Assembly (NCBI GenBank): GCA_938038205.1
Contig: CALHSA010000003.1
Coordinates: 19,987-83,986, forward strand
DNA length: 64,000 bases
Source of the DNA: an uncultured bacterium
Lineage (GTDB): Bacteria > Bdellovibrionota_C > UBA2361 > JANWWW01
Direction of reading: 5' to 3'
Below, piece after piece: positions 8,486 through 17,700 of the stretch. The notes under the pieces are model-generated. The model worked only from the letters and a program-made list of their open reading frames with translations, was not told the DNA's origin and ran no database searches. Each line of letters opens with the position of its first letter. The first letter of the stretch is position 1. The position numbers were made by a program, and so were the translations under genes.

Positions 8486-9151
8486 TTATCTTTCTCTTTT
8501 TATTAAAAATTGTTGATTTTGCTTTGATTCATTAGTTTTTCGAGTATTAATAACTTTACTCATTAATCCAGACTTTAAGTTATCAAGGTAAACCAATTTC
8601 ACCTCTGGAGAGCTGTTGATAATCTGTATTTTTAAGCTCTCCAAAAATCGCCAATTGTATGTAGATGTAAAATTACTACCCTCAGAAGCTAATACTGCCA
8701 AACTATCCACAATCTCTATTATCCGACTAGTTTGAGATGTAAGCCAATCTGATATTCTCTTATCTTTTCTCTCTTTCACCAGCTTATCTAATGAGGGTTT
8801 ATAAGCTTTAAAAGACTCCTCACTTAATGATTCAAAAAAATCAATATCAAAATGAGAATTCACAAAAGTTGAATACCACGAACTCACCCTGTCTTCTTTG
8901 GAAACTAGTGCTCCATAAACACTATAACGACCATTCCTAGTAGCTTTACTAACTTTTAGCCAATTACTAATCAATGCCCTGTCGTAGCGAAGTGAGACCA
9001 TGATAAGATCAAGTTCGTTCAAACTTCGCACCCTTTCCATGCCACCAGTTAAACTTGCTTCTAATACCGCCTTTATGTCAAACGGCTCAAGGGCCGATTT
9101 AATTAGATTTCTAATCTCATAACTAGGGTGCAAAACCAGAGATGTAAGCAC
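8486..9151 (-). CDS. receiver-like protein lacking the phospho-acceptor site
   Basis: A 221-residue soluble protein starting at GTG. Residues 1-110 follow the CheY pattern of alternating hydrophobic strands and helices: LVLHPSYEIRNLIKSAL parallels the LIVDDxxxxRxLIxxxL opening, and LDLIMVSLRYD parallels the strand that normally ends in the phosphorylated Asp. Here the acidic pair is replaced by His-Pro and the acceptor position by Ser, so it should not be phosphorylated in the usual way. The remaining ~110 residues are largely helical and match nothing I know. It lies 20 bp upstream of the aminotransferase gene. The fold call is inferred from pattern only. Confidence 0.5.
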   Translation of the reverse strand: MLTSLVLHPSYEIRNLIKSALEPFDIKAVLEASLTGGMERVRSLNELDLIMVSLRYDRALISNWLKVSKATRNGRYSVYGALVSKEDRVSSWYSTFVNSHFDIDFFESLSEESFKAYKPSLDKLVKERKDKRISDWLTSQTSRIIEIVDSLAVLASEGSNFTSTYNWRFLESLKIQIINSSPEVKLVYLDNLKSGLMSKVINTRKTNESKQNQQFLIKRER

Positions 9152-9216
9152 AAATTTTAAATCGGAAAAAAAATGAATAGCTTAATATTTTTTTTTAATT
9201 ATTTCCCTATTTTTAC

Positions 9217-9888
9217 CTAACTAGTCTTGACAATCTTAACATTAGATTTAACCTCCTTTACCCCTTCTACCATCAGTGTTGTCGCCAGTATAGCATCAAT
9301 TATTCTGTGGTTATCTGTACTCCCAGTAAAATAAACAACCCGACCTCTTACCTCAAACGTTATGTTATCCAAAGGGTGTCCATTCTCTTTAAGGGCTTTT
9401 TTAACTTCCTCATATATAGTTTGATCATCTAATCTTTTTAGCACCTCAAGCCTCGATACAACTTTTTTACCAGGGTTGGAATTCTGGACTAGCTCAAAAA
9501 TTGTTGCCTCATCCCAGGGGTACTCGATACTACCATTAATCTCGACCGTGTCAGCAGTACAAATTAGATTCAGGGTAGCTTTTCCACTAAGCTTACCAAT
9601 AAGGTTCGGAGATGAACACTCAGTGATACTTGCCCTAGTTACCGGATTCACTTGTATTCGGGACTTAACCTTTTTTACACCCTCAATACTAAGAGCAAGA
9701 CGCTCAACAGCTAGTTTATCCTCCTCTGAACTAACAGATCCTTCTAGAGTAACCTCGCCCATATAGCTAGATATTTTTACCGAGCCCAGTCCTCGTTCCT
9801 GAATTGCGTTAGCTACCCTTTCGGCAATAACGCGGTCCGGATGTTGAGCAAAGGTGAAAAAAAACATGAATAACAAGGCTCGGATCAT
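9217..9888 (-). CDS. secreted BON-domain protein
   Basis: A 223-residue protein with an N-terminal hydrophobic export signal (residues 1-14). BON domain 1 spans about 18-82, with the Gly pattern VKISSYMGEVTLEGSVSS and the closing GVKKVKSRIQV. A middle region (about 85-150) with two Cys is a diverged BON-like unit, and a further BON unit runs about 153-222 (VRGRVVYFTGSTDN, then VEGVKEVKSNVKIV). BON domains are found in periplasmic proteins thought to bind phospholipid or the envelope, as in OsmY. A TAAAAT box eight bases before the ATG is its candidate promoter. It is divergent from skp, another envelope gene. Confidence 0.8.
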   Translation of the reverse strand: MIRALLFMFFFTFAQHPDRVIAERVANAIQERGLGSVKISSYMGEVTLEGSVSSEEDKLAVERLALSIEGVKKVKSRIQVNPVTRASITECSSPNLIGKLSGKATLNLICTADTVEINGSIEYPWDEATIFELVQNSNPGKKVVSRLEVLKRLDDQTIYEEVKKALKENGHPLDNITFEVRGRVVYFTGSTDNHRIIDAILATTLMVEGVKEVKSNVKIVKTS

Positions 9889-9896
9889 ACAATTTT

Positions 9897-9902
9897 ATTT
9901 TA
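9897..9902 (-). promoter_or_regulatory. candidate -10 box for the BON protein gene
   Basis: TAAAAT on the minus strand, eight bases from the ATG at 9888. No Shine-Dalgarno sequence intervenes. Matches the short spacing seen at other first genes in this window. Confidence 0.35.
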
Positions 9903-9964
9903 ATACTTAAAGTCCTCAAAATCCATAAAACTAAGCCAAAGAATTGAAGAAGTTGTATCAAAAG

Positions 9965-9970
9965 TATAGC
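9965..9970 (+). promoter_or_regulatory. candidate -10 box for skp-fabZ-lpxA-lpxI
   Basis: TATAGC, eight bases before the skp ATG at 9979, with a TTGAAG about 15 bases upstream as a possible -35. The spacing again implies a leaderless or nearly leaderless message. Confidence 0.35.
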
Positions 9971-9978
9971 ATATCTTA

Positions 9979-10536
9979 ATGCAAAAAATTCTACTTGCGT
10001 TTATTACACTAGTCTTAATAAGTTGTAAAACCAATCAAATGGAAACTGAGCCTCGTATTGCACTAGTAAGTTTAGGAACAATTCAGCAAAAATCTAAATT
10101 AGGCCAAGATCTTCAGTTAAAAACTTCCCAAGTTAATCAAGAATTTGAGAAAGCGCGAAACTCAATAAATGAAAGAATCCAGAGAGAAGCTAATCAGATT
10201 GAAAAAATTCTACCTGCACTCTCTAATGAAGCTAAAAGGGAGAAAATAAAAGAGTTTGAAAGCAAAAAATTAGAGGCTGAAAAAGAGCTTTCTGTTATAA
10301 GGGACCAGCTTGAAAGGTTTATCCAAAGTGAGAGAAATGCATTCATCAGATCAGCAAAAGAGGCAGTTGCTGAGATAGCAAAAAGAGAAAAATTAAATCT
10401 GGTCATTGACTCGGATTCAGTTGTTTATAGTGAGGGAATAAAAGATATCTCTGAAATGGTAGCTGAAAAGTTAAATCAAGCAAAAAATAACCAAGCTGAG
10501 ATATCGAACGAAGCTAGAAATAACAATGAAAACTAA
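9979..10536 (+). CDS. skp: Skp/OmpH-like periplasmic chaperone, predicted lipoprotein
   Basis: Residues 1-15 form a lipoprotein signal with lipobox LISC, cleaved before the Cys. After it, PRIALVSLGTIQQKS matches the N-terminal strand of OmpH/Skp. A long charged coiled-coil follows (about 45-125), then KREKLNLVIDSDSVVYS and DISEMVAEKLN, the conserved C-terminal end. Skp holds unfolded outer-membrane proteins in the periplasm as a trimer. Skp itself is usually soluble; lipid anchoring is a variation. It overlaps fabZ by 11 nt and heads skp-fabZ-lpxA-lpxI, the classical envelope cluster, but without bamA and lpxD next to it. Confidence 0.85.
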   Translation: MQKILLAFITLVLISCKTNQMETEPRIALVSLGTIQQKSKLGQDLQLKTSQVNQEFEKARNSINERIQREANQIEKILPALSNEAKREKIKEFESKKLEAEKELSVIRDQLERFIQSERNAFIRSAKEAVAEIAKREKLNLVIDSDSVVYSEGIKDISEMVAEKLNQAKNNQAEISNEARNNNEN

Positions 10537-10972
10537 ATATTCATTAGAGGAGATTAAAGAGGTAATTCCTCATAGGGAGCCTTTTATTTTCATTGATGAA
10601 ATACTCAATTTTAAGGATAACGAGGGAGTAGTAGCTCTTAAAAGAGTTCAGCCAGATGATTGGTATTTTGCGGGACACTTCCCTCAGAAACCCGTAATGC
10701 CAGGAGTTCTAATATTAGAAGCTTTGGCCCAAGCTGGCTGTTTTTTTTGTTTAAACTCATCTTTAGGAGCAGAAAAAGGTTCAATTCTATATTTAACAAA
10801 ATGCGAAGAAGTGAAGTGGATCAGTCAGGTCACTCCTCCTACAGATCTTATCCTTGAGGTTAAATTTGTTGATAAGAAAATGAATTTCTGGTTTATGGAT
10901 GCTATGGCTACCGTAAACAACAAAAAAGTGTGTACAGCTAAGATCACAGCATACTCAGAGAAGCCAAATTAA
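10526..10972 (+). CDS. fabZ: 3-hydroxyacyl-[ACP] dehydratase FabZ
   Basis: Dehydrates beta-hydroxyacyl-ACP in fatty acid elongation and draws on the same hydroxyacyl-ACP pool as LpxA. The 148-residue length is normal. The catalytic His51 lies in AGHFPQKPVMPGVL (HxxxxGxxxxP) and Glu65 in ILEALAQ. The N-terminal IPHREPFIFIDEI is the usual opening. It starts inside the end of skp and is followed 11 bp later by lpxA. Confidence 0.95.
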   Translation: MKTKYSLEEIKEVIPHREPFIFIDEILNFKDNEGVVALKRVQPDDWYFAGHFPQKPVMPGVLILEALAQAGCFFCLNSSLGAEKGSILYLTKCEEVKWISQVTPPTDLILEVKFVDKKMNFWFMDAMATVNNKKVCTAKITAYSEKPN

Positions 10973-10983
10973 GAAGTAAATTT

Positions 10984-11799
10984 ATGGGTACAATCATTCA
11001 TCCGACAGCCATTATTGAATCTGGAGTAGAGCTCGATGACGATGTCAAAATTGGACCATATTGTTATTTATTCGGTAAAGTTAAAATCCTCAAGGGTTCA
11101 GAACTGGTGAGTCATGTAGTTGTGGGTGGTAACACGAACATTGGCGCCAATAATAAAATTTACCCTTTTGCATCTATCGGTCTAAACCCTCAGGATTTGA
11201 AGTACAAAGGGGAGCCAAGCATTTTAGAGATTGGAAATCACAACATAATAAGAGAGTATGTAACAATGCAGCCCGGCACTGAGGGTGGAGGTATGGTAAC
11301 GAAAATAGGAGATAAAAATCTATTTATGGCCTACAGCCATGTTGCTCACGATTGCAAAGTGGGTAATTGCAACATTTTTTCAAACAGTGTTAATCTTGCG
11401 GGTCATGTTGAGGTTGGCAACTATACTGTGTTAGGTGGGCTATCTGGTATTCATCAGTTCGTTCGTCTTGGAGACTACTGCTTTGTAGCTGGGGGCTCTA
11501 TGGTAAGACAGGATATCCCTCCATTCATCTCGGTTCAAGGAGACTCAGCTCGCGCTTATGGCATCAACAGGGTAGGACTTGAGAGAAATGGTTTTGACGA
11601 AGAGGACATAAAAATTATAAAAGACATATTTAAAATATTTTTCTTGGGAAATTTTTTGAGAGGGGAGAAAATCCAGCAATTGGAAAATATGCGTGATCAT
11701 CTCAAAAACTTAAACCTAAAGCGAGCTGAGCTAGTTGAAAAGTTTCTAACATTCGTAAACGCCTCTACTAGAGGAATAGTATCGCATGGTTCAGGATGA
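10984..11799 (+). CDS. lpxA: UDP-N-acetylglucosamine O-acyltransferase LpxA
   Basis: Adds the first 3-hydroxyacyl chain to UDP-GlcNAc, the committed start of lipid A synthesis. The 271-residue protein is a left-handed beta-helix of hexapeptide repeats (IGPYCYL, IGANNKI, VGNYTVL and so on) with the catalytic base His122 in SHVAHDCKVGN. The substrate motif GLNPQDLKYKGE and the C-terminal helical part GINRVGLERNGF are also conserved. The stop overlaps the start of lpxI by 14 nt. Confidence 0.96.
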   Translation: MGTIIHPTAIIESGVELDDDVKIGPYCYLFGKVKILKGSELVSHVVVGGNTNIGANNKIYPFASIGLNPQDLKYKGEPSILEIGNHNIIREYVTMQPGTEGGGMVTKIGDKNLFMAYSHVAHDCKVGNCNIFSNSVNLAGHVEVGNYTVLGGLSGIHQFVRLGDYCFVAGGSMVRQDIPPFISVQGDSARAYGINRVGLERNGFDEEDIKIIKDIFKIFFLGNFLRGEKIQQLENMRDHLKNLNLKRAELVEKFLTFVNASTRGIVSHGSG

Positions 11800-12661
11800 A
11801 GCTTTTGGTCTAATAATTGGAAAAGGAGAATTAGCGTTAAAAGTTTCCGAACTAGCTAATAAAAAAAACAAAGTTATTAACTGTTTCCTTGATTCACATA
11901 ACTTTTATCAATTTAAAAAAAAGTTTAAATACGCTCCTGCTTTTAACATTGGCATAACTCAGATTTCAAAAATACTAAATCTATTTAAAAAAAATAACGT
12001 AAGGAGAATAGCAATGATTGGGTATTTTGTTAAACCCTCGTGGCTATCATTTCTCTTAGCTGACAAACATTTTAAATCCCTTCATACTAAACTTCATGAA
12101 CAAAGTGCGACCCTTATCGGAAAAGAACTGATTAAATTCGTTGAATCCCAAGGTTTCGATGTTATTGCTGCGGACGAACTAGCACCGGAGGTGCGCATAC
12201 CTGAAGGTTACTACGTTGGTAATTTCTATGAAGTAAAAGATGAAAGTGAACTTGGATTCCAATTTTTGATTATAAATTCAGTTTTTCATTTTGCTCAATC
12301 AGTTGTAGTTAAAGGGAAAAGGATCATATCCTCTGAGGACCATCTTGGCACGGATGCACTAATTAATAGAATTAAGCTAAGTAGAATCAAAGACTGTGTT
12401 TTAGTTAAATGCAGAAACAGATTTCAAGATATTAGATTTGATTTACCTGTGGTTGGAGATTCTACAGTGCTCGCTTTAAAGAGAGCCGGATTTAAGGCTT
12501 TAGTAGTTGAAGCAAATACTACGCTAACTGAAGATTTATCTAGATTAATCTCATTATGCGAGAAATATAGAATCTCCTTTTTTTCCGTTAATATCCAAAC
12601 AATTGAAAAAAATTATTTTTTGGATCAATTAAACTCTAAAATCTGGGGCTCCGCTGGTTAA
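11786..12661 (+). CDS. lpxI: UDP-2,3-diacylglucosamine pyrophosphatase LpxI
   Basis: Hydrolyses UDP-2,3-diacylglucosamine to lipid X, the step done by LpxH in E. coli; LpxI is the unrelated enzyme of alphaproteobacteria and many deltaproteobacteria. The N-terminal domain shows the family opening LIIGKGELALKVSEL. The C-terminal catalytic part has DHLGTDALINRI (family: GTDxxIxR), VLVKCRNRFQDIRFDLPVVG and the closing LKRAGFKALVVEANTTL. Its 291 residues are slightly longer than typical. It overlaps lpxA by 14 nt and closes the lipid A run. Confidence 0.9.
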   Translation: MVQDEAFGLIIGKGELALKVSELANKKNKVINCFLDSHNFYQFKKKFKYAPAFNIGITQISKILNLFKKNNVRRIAMIGYFVKPSWLSFLLADKHFKSLHTKLHEQSATLIGKELIKFVESQGFDVIAADELAPEVRIPEGYYVGNFYEVKDESELGFQFLIINSVFHFAQSVVVKGKRIISSEDHLGTDALINRIKLSRIKDCVLVKCRNRFQDIRFDLPVVGDSTVLALKRAGFKALVVEANTTLTEDLSRLISLCEKYRISFFSVNIQTIEKNYFLDQLNSKIWGSAG

Positions 12662-12682
12662 CACCATAGATTCTTATTTGTG

Positions 12683-12688
12683 TATAAT
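12683..12688 (+). promoter_or_regulatory. candidate -10 box for thrS-dnaE run
   Basis: A perfect TATAAT in the 35-bp gap between lpxI and thrS, eight bases before the thrS ATG. No Shine-Dalgarno sequence intervenes, so a leaderless message is likely if this box is used. Confidence 0.45.
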
Positions 12689-12696
12689 TTTACAAA

Positions 12697-14445
12697 ATGC
12701 CAATTATTCAAACACAAGAGGATAAAAGTATTCTATTTAAGAAAAGACACTCGGCTAGTCATGCTCTTGCTCAAGCAGTTTTAGAAATATTTCCTGGAGC
12801 TCAATTGGGCATTGGTCCGGCAACGGATGATGGATTTTATTATGACTTTTTATTAGAAGAAAAAATTACCCCTGAACACCTTCCAATTATTGAACAAAGA
12901 ATGAAAGAGATTATAAAACAAGGACATGATTTAATTTATGAAGAGATTCCTGATGAGGAGAAAGCAAAAGCATTATTCAAAAACCAAAGATTTAAGGTTG
13001 AATTAATAGAGGACATAAAAAACAAGGGAGAAAAAATATCCATTTACAGACAAGGAGACTTTTATGATTTATGCAAAGGACCTCACGTAAAAAGTTTTAA
13101 AGATCTTAATCCTGATGGTATTAAGCTTCTAAAGGTAGCTGGTGCATACTGGAAAGGGGATGAAACTAGGGAAATGTTTCAAAGAATCTATGGAACTTAT
13201 TTTGACAAAAAAGAAGAACTAACTGATTATCTTGAAAAATTATCGCAAGCTGAAAAATATGATCATCGAGTGCTTGGTAAACAGCTAAAAATTTTCATGA
13301 TTTCTCAAAGTATTGGCGCCGGACTTGTAACTTGGTTACCAAAGGGGGCTCAAATAAAACATACCTTGGAAACCATGCTAAGAAAAATTTTAACTGAGTA
13401 CGGGTATGTTTTTACAAGCACTCCACATATAGGGAAGGCTGAATTATGGAACACAAGTGGTCATCTGGATCACTATCAAGAGAATATGTTTCCCCAGATG
13501 GTATTTGATAATGAAGCTTTTTTTCTAAAACCGATGAATTGTCCTTTTCATATAGAGGTATTTCGAACTCTTGTACAAAGTTATAGAGATTTACCCTTGA
13601 GACTTGCAGAATTTGGAACCGTTTATAGATATGAACGCTCAGGCACTTTACACGGATTGACTCGAGTAAGAGGATTTACCCAGGATGATGCTCACATATT
13701 CTGTTCAAGAGATCAACTTTTTGACGAGCTTTCTGCTTTAATTGAAATGTGTTTTAAAATACTGCATATATTTAAATTTCAAAATCTTAAAATCTACTTG
13801 TCTACCAAACCAAACAACTCCACAGGTGATACTGAAATTTGGAGCTTTTCAGAGGAGATCTTAAAGCGCGTTTTAGATGATAAAGGAATATATTACTACG
13901 TTGATTGGGGTGGTGGAGCTTTTTATGGGCCCAAAATAGATCTTAAAGCAGAGGATAATTTAGGCAGGGAGTGGCAGCTAAGTACAATTCAGCTTGATTT
14001 TAATTTACCTGAAAAATTCAAAATAAGTTTCACAAACAAAAATAACCAACCTGAGAGACCAATAATAATTCATCGAGCGATTTTAGGCAGCATGGAGAGA
14101 TTCATAGGGGTGTTATTAGAGCATTTTAAAGGCAACCTCCCATTTTGGATAAGTCCAGAGCAAATGAGAATTATAACAGTTTCGGAAAGCCACATACCAT
14201 ATGCAGAAGAAATAGCCCAAATACTAAAAAATTTTAGATTAACAAAAGATTACAGTGCTGAAAAATTGGGGTTTAAAATACGGAATGCAGAGGTTGATAA
14301 GATACCTTGCATGATAATAATTGGGGACAAGGAAGAATCATCTAAAACTGTTAGTGTTCGATTTAAAGGCGCCAAGACTTCTGAGGTAATACTCGCGGAT
14401 AACCTTTATGATTTCTTTAAAAATAAGGAAGAATGTTGGGAGTAA
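12697..14445 (+). CDS. thrS: threonyl-tRNA synthetase without TGS domain
   Basis: Charges tRNA-Thr. The editing domain (about residues 1-170) is complete, with the HSASH zinc/editing motif and LCKGPHV. The class II core follows: motif 2 around EFGTVYRYERSGTL, zinc/substrate Cys in MNCPFH, the His in DDAHIFC, and motif 3 in IIHRAILGSMERFIG. The C-terminal anticodon-binding domain covers about 485-580. At 582 residues it is about 60 short of E. coli ThrS because the N-terminal TGS domain is missing; the ATG lies only nine residues before the editing domain and no in-frame start further up could supply one. Confidence 0.95.
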   Translation: MPIIQTQEDKSILFKKRHSASHALAQAVLEIFPGAQLGIGPATDDGFYYDFLLEEKITPEHLPIIEQRMKEIIKQGHDLIYEEIPDEEKAKALFKNQRFKVELIEDIKNKGEKISIYRQGDFYDLCKGPHVKSFKDLNPDGIKLLKVAGAYWKGDETREMFQRIYGTYFDKKEELTDYLEKLSQAEKYDHRVLGKQLKIFMISQSIGAGLVTWLPKGAQIKHTLETMLRKILTEYGYVFTSTPHIGKAELWNTSGHLDHYQENMFPQMVFDNEAFFLKPMNCPFHIEVFRTLVQSYRDLPLRLAEFGTVYRYERSGTLHGLTRVRGFTQDDAHIFCSRDQLFDELSALIEMCFKILHIFKFQNLKIYLSTKPNNSTGDTEIWSFSEEILKRVLDDKGIYYYVDWGGGAFYGPKIDLKAEDNLGREWQLSTIQLDFNLPEKFKISFTNKNNQPERPIIIHRAILGSMERFIGVLLEHFKGNLPFWISPEQMRIITVSESHIPYAEEIAQILKNFRLTKDYSAEKLGFKIRNAEVDKIPCMIIIGDKEESSKTVSVRFKGAKTSEVILADNLYDFFKNKEECWE

Positions 14446-14738
14446 TTTTTTACTTAATTTTAGCGGCTTCCGTAGCATCTTTAGGTAAACTTTATCACAC
14501 AGACATGGTAACAAACTCAATTATTTTAGCCTCAGTGATGTTGTGTCTATCAGCTTTAGGGTTTCAAATTAGCTTGATTTTTATCCAACGCATAATTTTT
14601 TTTCTAGCTCTTCTACTTTTCCCTTCAAACATAATTTTATCAACTACTTTTAATACCAATTTTGGTAAAGGTTTTGAACCTTTAGGAGGGTCTTTGCTTA
14701 TTATTGGGCTTATTACTCTGAGTTTTTTACGCAGATGA
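14433..14738 (+). CDS. small membrane protein of unknown function
   Basis: A 101-residue, strongly hydrophobic protein with three to four predicted membrane segments (about residues 4-20, 28-50, 52-68, 80-97). It starts inside the end of thrS with AAGGA four bases before the ATG, a good ribosome site, and its stop overlaps the dnaE start (ATGA). This tight coupling supports it as real. I recognise no family; there are no charged catalytic motifs. Confidence 0.6.
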   Translation: MLGVIFYLILAASVASLGKLYHTDMVTNSIILASVMLCLSALGFQISLIFIQRIIFFLALLLFPSNIILSTTFNTNFGKGFEPLGGSLLIIGLITLSFLRR

Positions 14739-17700
14739 GTTTAAAATTTGCTCACCTTCACGTTCATACTGAATACAGTTTTCTTGATGGTGCTAATAGG
14801 ATTGATAAGCTTGTTAACAAAGCAAAAGAATTAGATTTTGAAGCTTTAGCTATTACTGATCACGGCAATTTATGTGGAGTAATGGATTTTTACAAGGCTT
14901 GTAAAGCAGCAGGTATCAAGCCAATTATAGGTTGCGAACTATATATAGAAGGATCTGAAAATCAGAATTATCACTTAACTGTATTAGTTAAAAACTACGA
15001 AGGGTGGAAAAACTTATCACGGCTATCAAGCCGCTCTTTTTTAGAGAATTTTTACTATAAACCAAGGATAAAAAAGAGTTGGCTTACTGAGTATAGGGAA
15101 GGTCTAATAATTCTCTCCGGTTGTTTGGCCTCAGAATTAGCAGATTATGTTATTAAAGAAAGGTTTGACTTAGCGGACAATCTTCTCGAATTCTATCAAA
15201 AAAATTTTCGTGAAAACTTTTACCTAGAAATTCAACCTCATAAAATACCTAACCAGGAAAAATTAAACTCTTATCTCTTGGATAGATCAAAACTTTTTGG
15301 AATTCCATACGTAATAACGAATGATGTTCATTATCCTACTGAGGATTACCATCTAGCTCAGGAAGTTCTTATGTGCATCAGCACTAGAAAAACTTTAGAT
15401 GATCCCTCTAGGATTAGACATGAAGGTTTAAAATTAAACTTAAAAACTGCAAACGAAATCATTCAAGATTTAGGCAATGAATCATGGGTTGAAGAGGGCC
15501 TAAAAACAGCTTACGAAGTAGCAAAAAATATTGATTTTGAATTCAAACCACAGCCAATATCTGTGCCAAAAATAACAAATTCACCGGATGAATCTTTCAA
15601 GCTGTTAGAAGAGAAAGCTAGAAACGCATTTCAAATGAAAATACTTAAGCAAGAGGCTGATTCAGAACTTGATAAATACTTAACTCGCTTAGAGTTTGAA
15701 CTTGATCAGATAAAAAAGATGGGTTTCTCAGAATATTTTTTAGTTGTAGCTGATTTTATTGAATGGGCAAAAAAAAATAATATACCAGTTGGGCCCGGAC
15801 GAGGTAGTGTAGCTGGAAGCCTTGTAGCATATCTACTCGGAATAACTGAGATAGATCCCTTAAAATATAACCTTTTTTTTGAGAGGTTTTTAAACCCTGA
15901 GAGGATTTCATTACCAGATGTTGATGTTGATTTTTGTTATGAAAAAAGAGACAAAGTTATTGAATACGTAATTGAAAAGTATGGAAAAGATAAGGTTGCA
16001 GCTATAGTCACCTTTGGGACCTTAAAAGCGAAAGCGGCGATAAAAGATGTTGGAAGAGTGCTGGGATTCTCTTTCTCAGAAGCTGAAAAAATGGCTCAGC
16101 TAATCCCTGCTCCAAGACAAGGATTTGATTACACTTTAGCTGAGAGCATTGAACTTGAACCCAAGTTAAAAAAAGCTCTTGAATCAGAAAGGTATAAAAA
16201 TTGGTTAGAGATAGCCTTAAAACTTGAAGGTTTAACTAGACATGCCTCGAAACATGCTGCTGGTATTGTCATTAGCGGTCAATCACTGATGGATTTGATA
16301 CCGCTAATGATTGATAAGGATCAAAATATCATTACCCAATTCTCGATGCACCACCTAGAGGAGTTTGGATTAATTAAGTACGATTTCCTTGGTCTTGAAA
16401 CATTAACATTTATCAGCGAAGTTCAGACAAAAATTGAAAAAAGTCGAGGTATTCAAATAAACCTTAGTAAAATACCTCTTGATGACCCAGCTGTGTATAA
16501 CTTGCTTTCTTCAGGAGATACATTGGGTGTTTTTCAACTAGAATCAAGTGGGATTAGGGAGTTATTAAAAAAAATAAAGCCTACCTGCTTTAATGATTTA
16601 ATTGCTATTTTAGCCTTGTACAGGCCCGGTCCTCTTGAATCAGGGATGGTTGAAAAATATATTAATCGAAAAAACGGAAAAGAAAACATAACATACCTTG
16701 ATGAGAGACTTAGTGACATTTTAAAAGAAACCTTTGGAATAATCGTATATCAAGAGCAAATCATGCAAATTGCTCAGAAGTTAGCAAATTACACTTTAGC
16801 TCAAGCTGATATTCTCCGTAAAGCTATGGGAAAGAAAAATCCAGAGGAAATGCAAAAACAAAGATCCAAATTCGTCGAAGGATGCCAAGCTAATGGAATA
16901 TCAGCATCTGTAGCAAACGAGATATTTAATCAAATGGAAACTTTTGCACGCTATGGCTTTAATAAGAGTCATAGTGCCGCATATGCGTTGATTAGCTACA
17001 GATCCGCATACTTGAAAGCTCATTTTTTAGAGGAATTCCTCGCAGTGCTTCTAAGTTTTAAATCACAAGATTCTGAAAAAATATACGAGATAATTAATTA
17101 CGCTAGAGAGAAAGGCATTAAAATAAAACCTCCTGATATTAATGAGAGTTTGGCTGACTTTGTTGTTAAAGATAGAAATATTATTTTTGGGCTAGAGGCA
17201 ATTAAAGGGATATCGAGAGCTGTAGCTGAAAAAATAGTTGAAGAGAGGTCTAAAGGACCTTTTAAATCTTTCTATGATTTTAAGGCAAGGTGTTCGGAAA
17301 TAATACCGAATAGAAAAATATTTGAGGCTTTGATCTCAGCTGGAAGTTTTGATTCAATATCAAACTCAAGAAAAAGTTTGCTTAAAGCTTTAGATAAAGA
17401 AAAAAATCCAAAACTTTTATTTGATATTGACCAAAGCTTACCCTCTCAGGATCAAGAAACAATCCTTGATAGATTGAGAATTGAACGAGATTTTCTTGGA
17501 TTTTATCTATCTGCTCATCCCCTTGATTTTTTTTGTTTTAGCACTAGCACTGAGGATAAATTGTCCAATTTAAAATCTTTGAAAAGTGAATCAAATGTTT
17601 ACGCAGTTGCTATTATTCAAAATGTTAAGTTTAAATCAGGAAAGAAGGGTGACAGGTACGCCACATTTTTATTAGAGGATAAAACCGGTGTAGTTAACGC

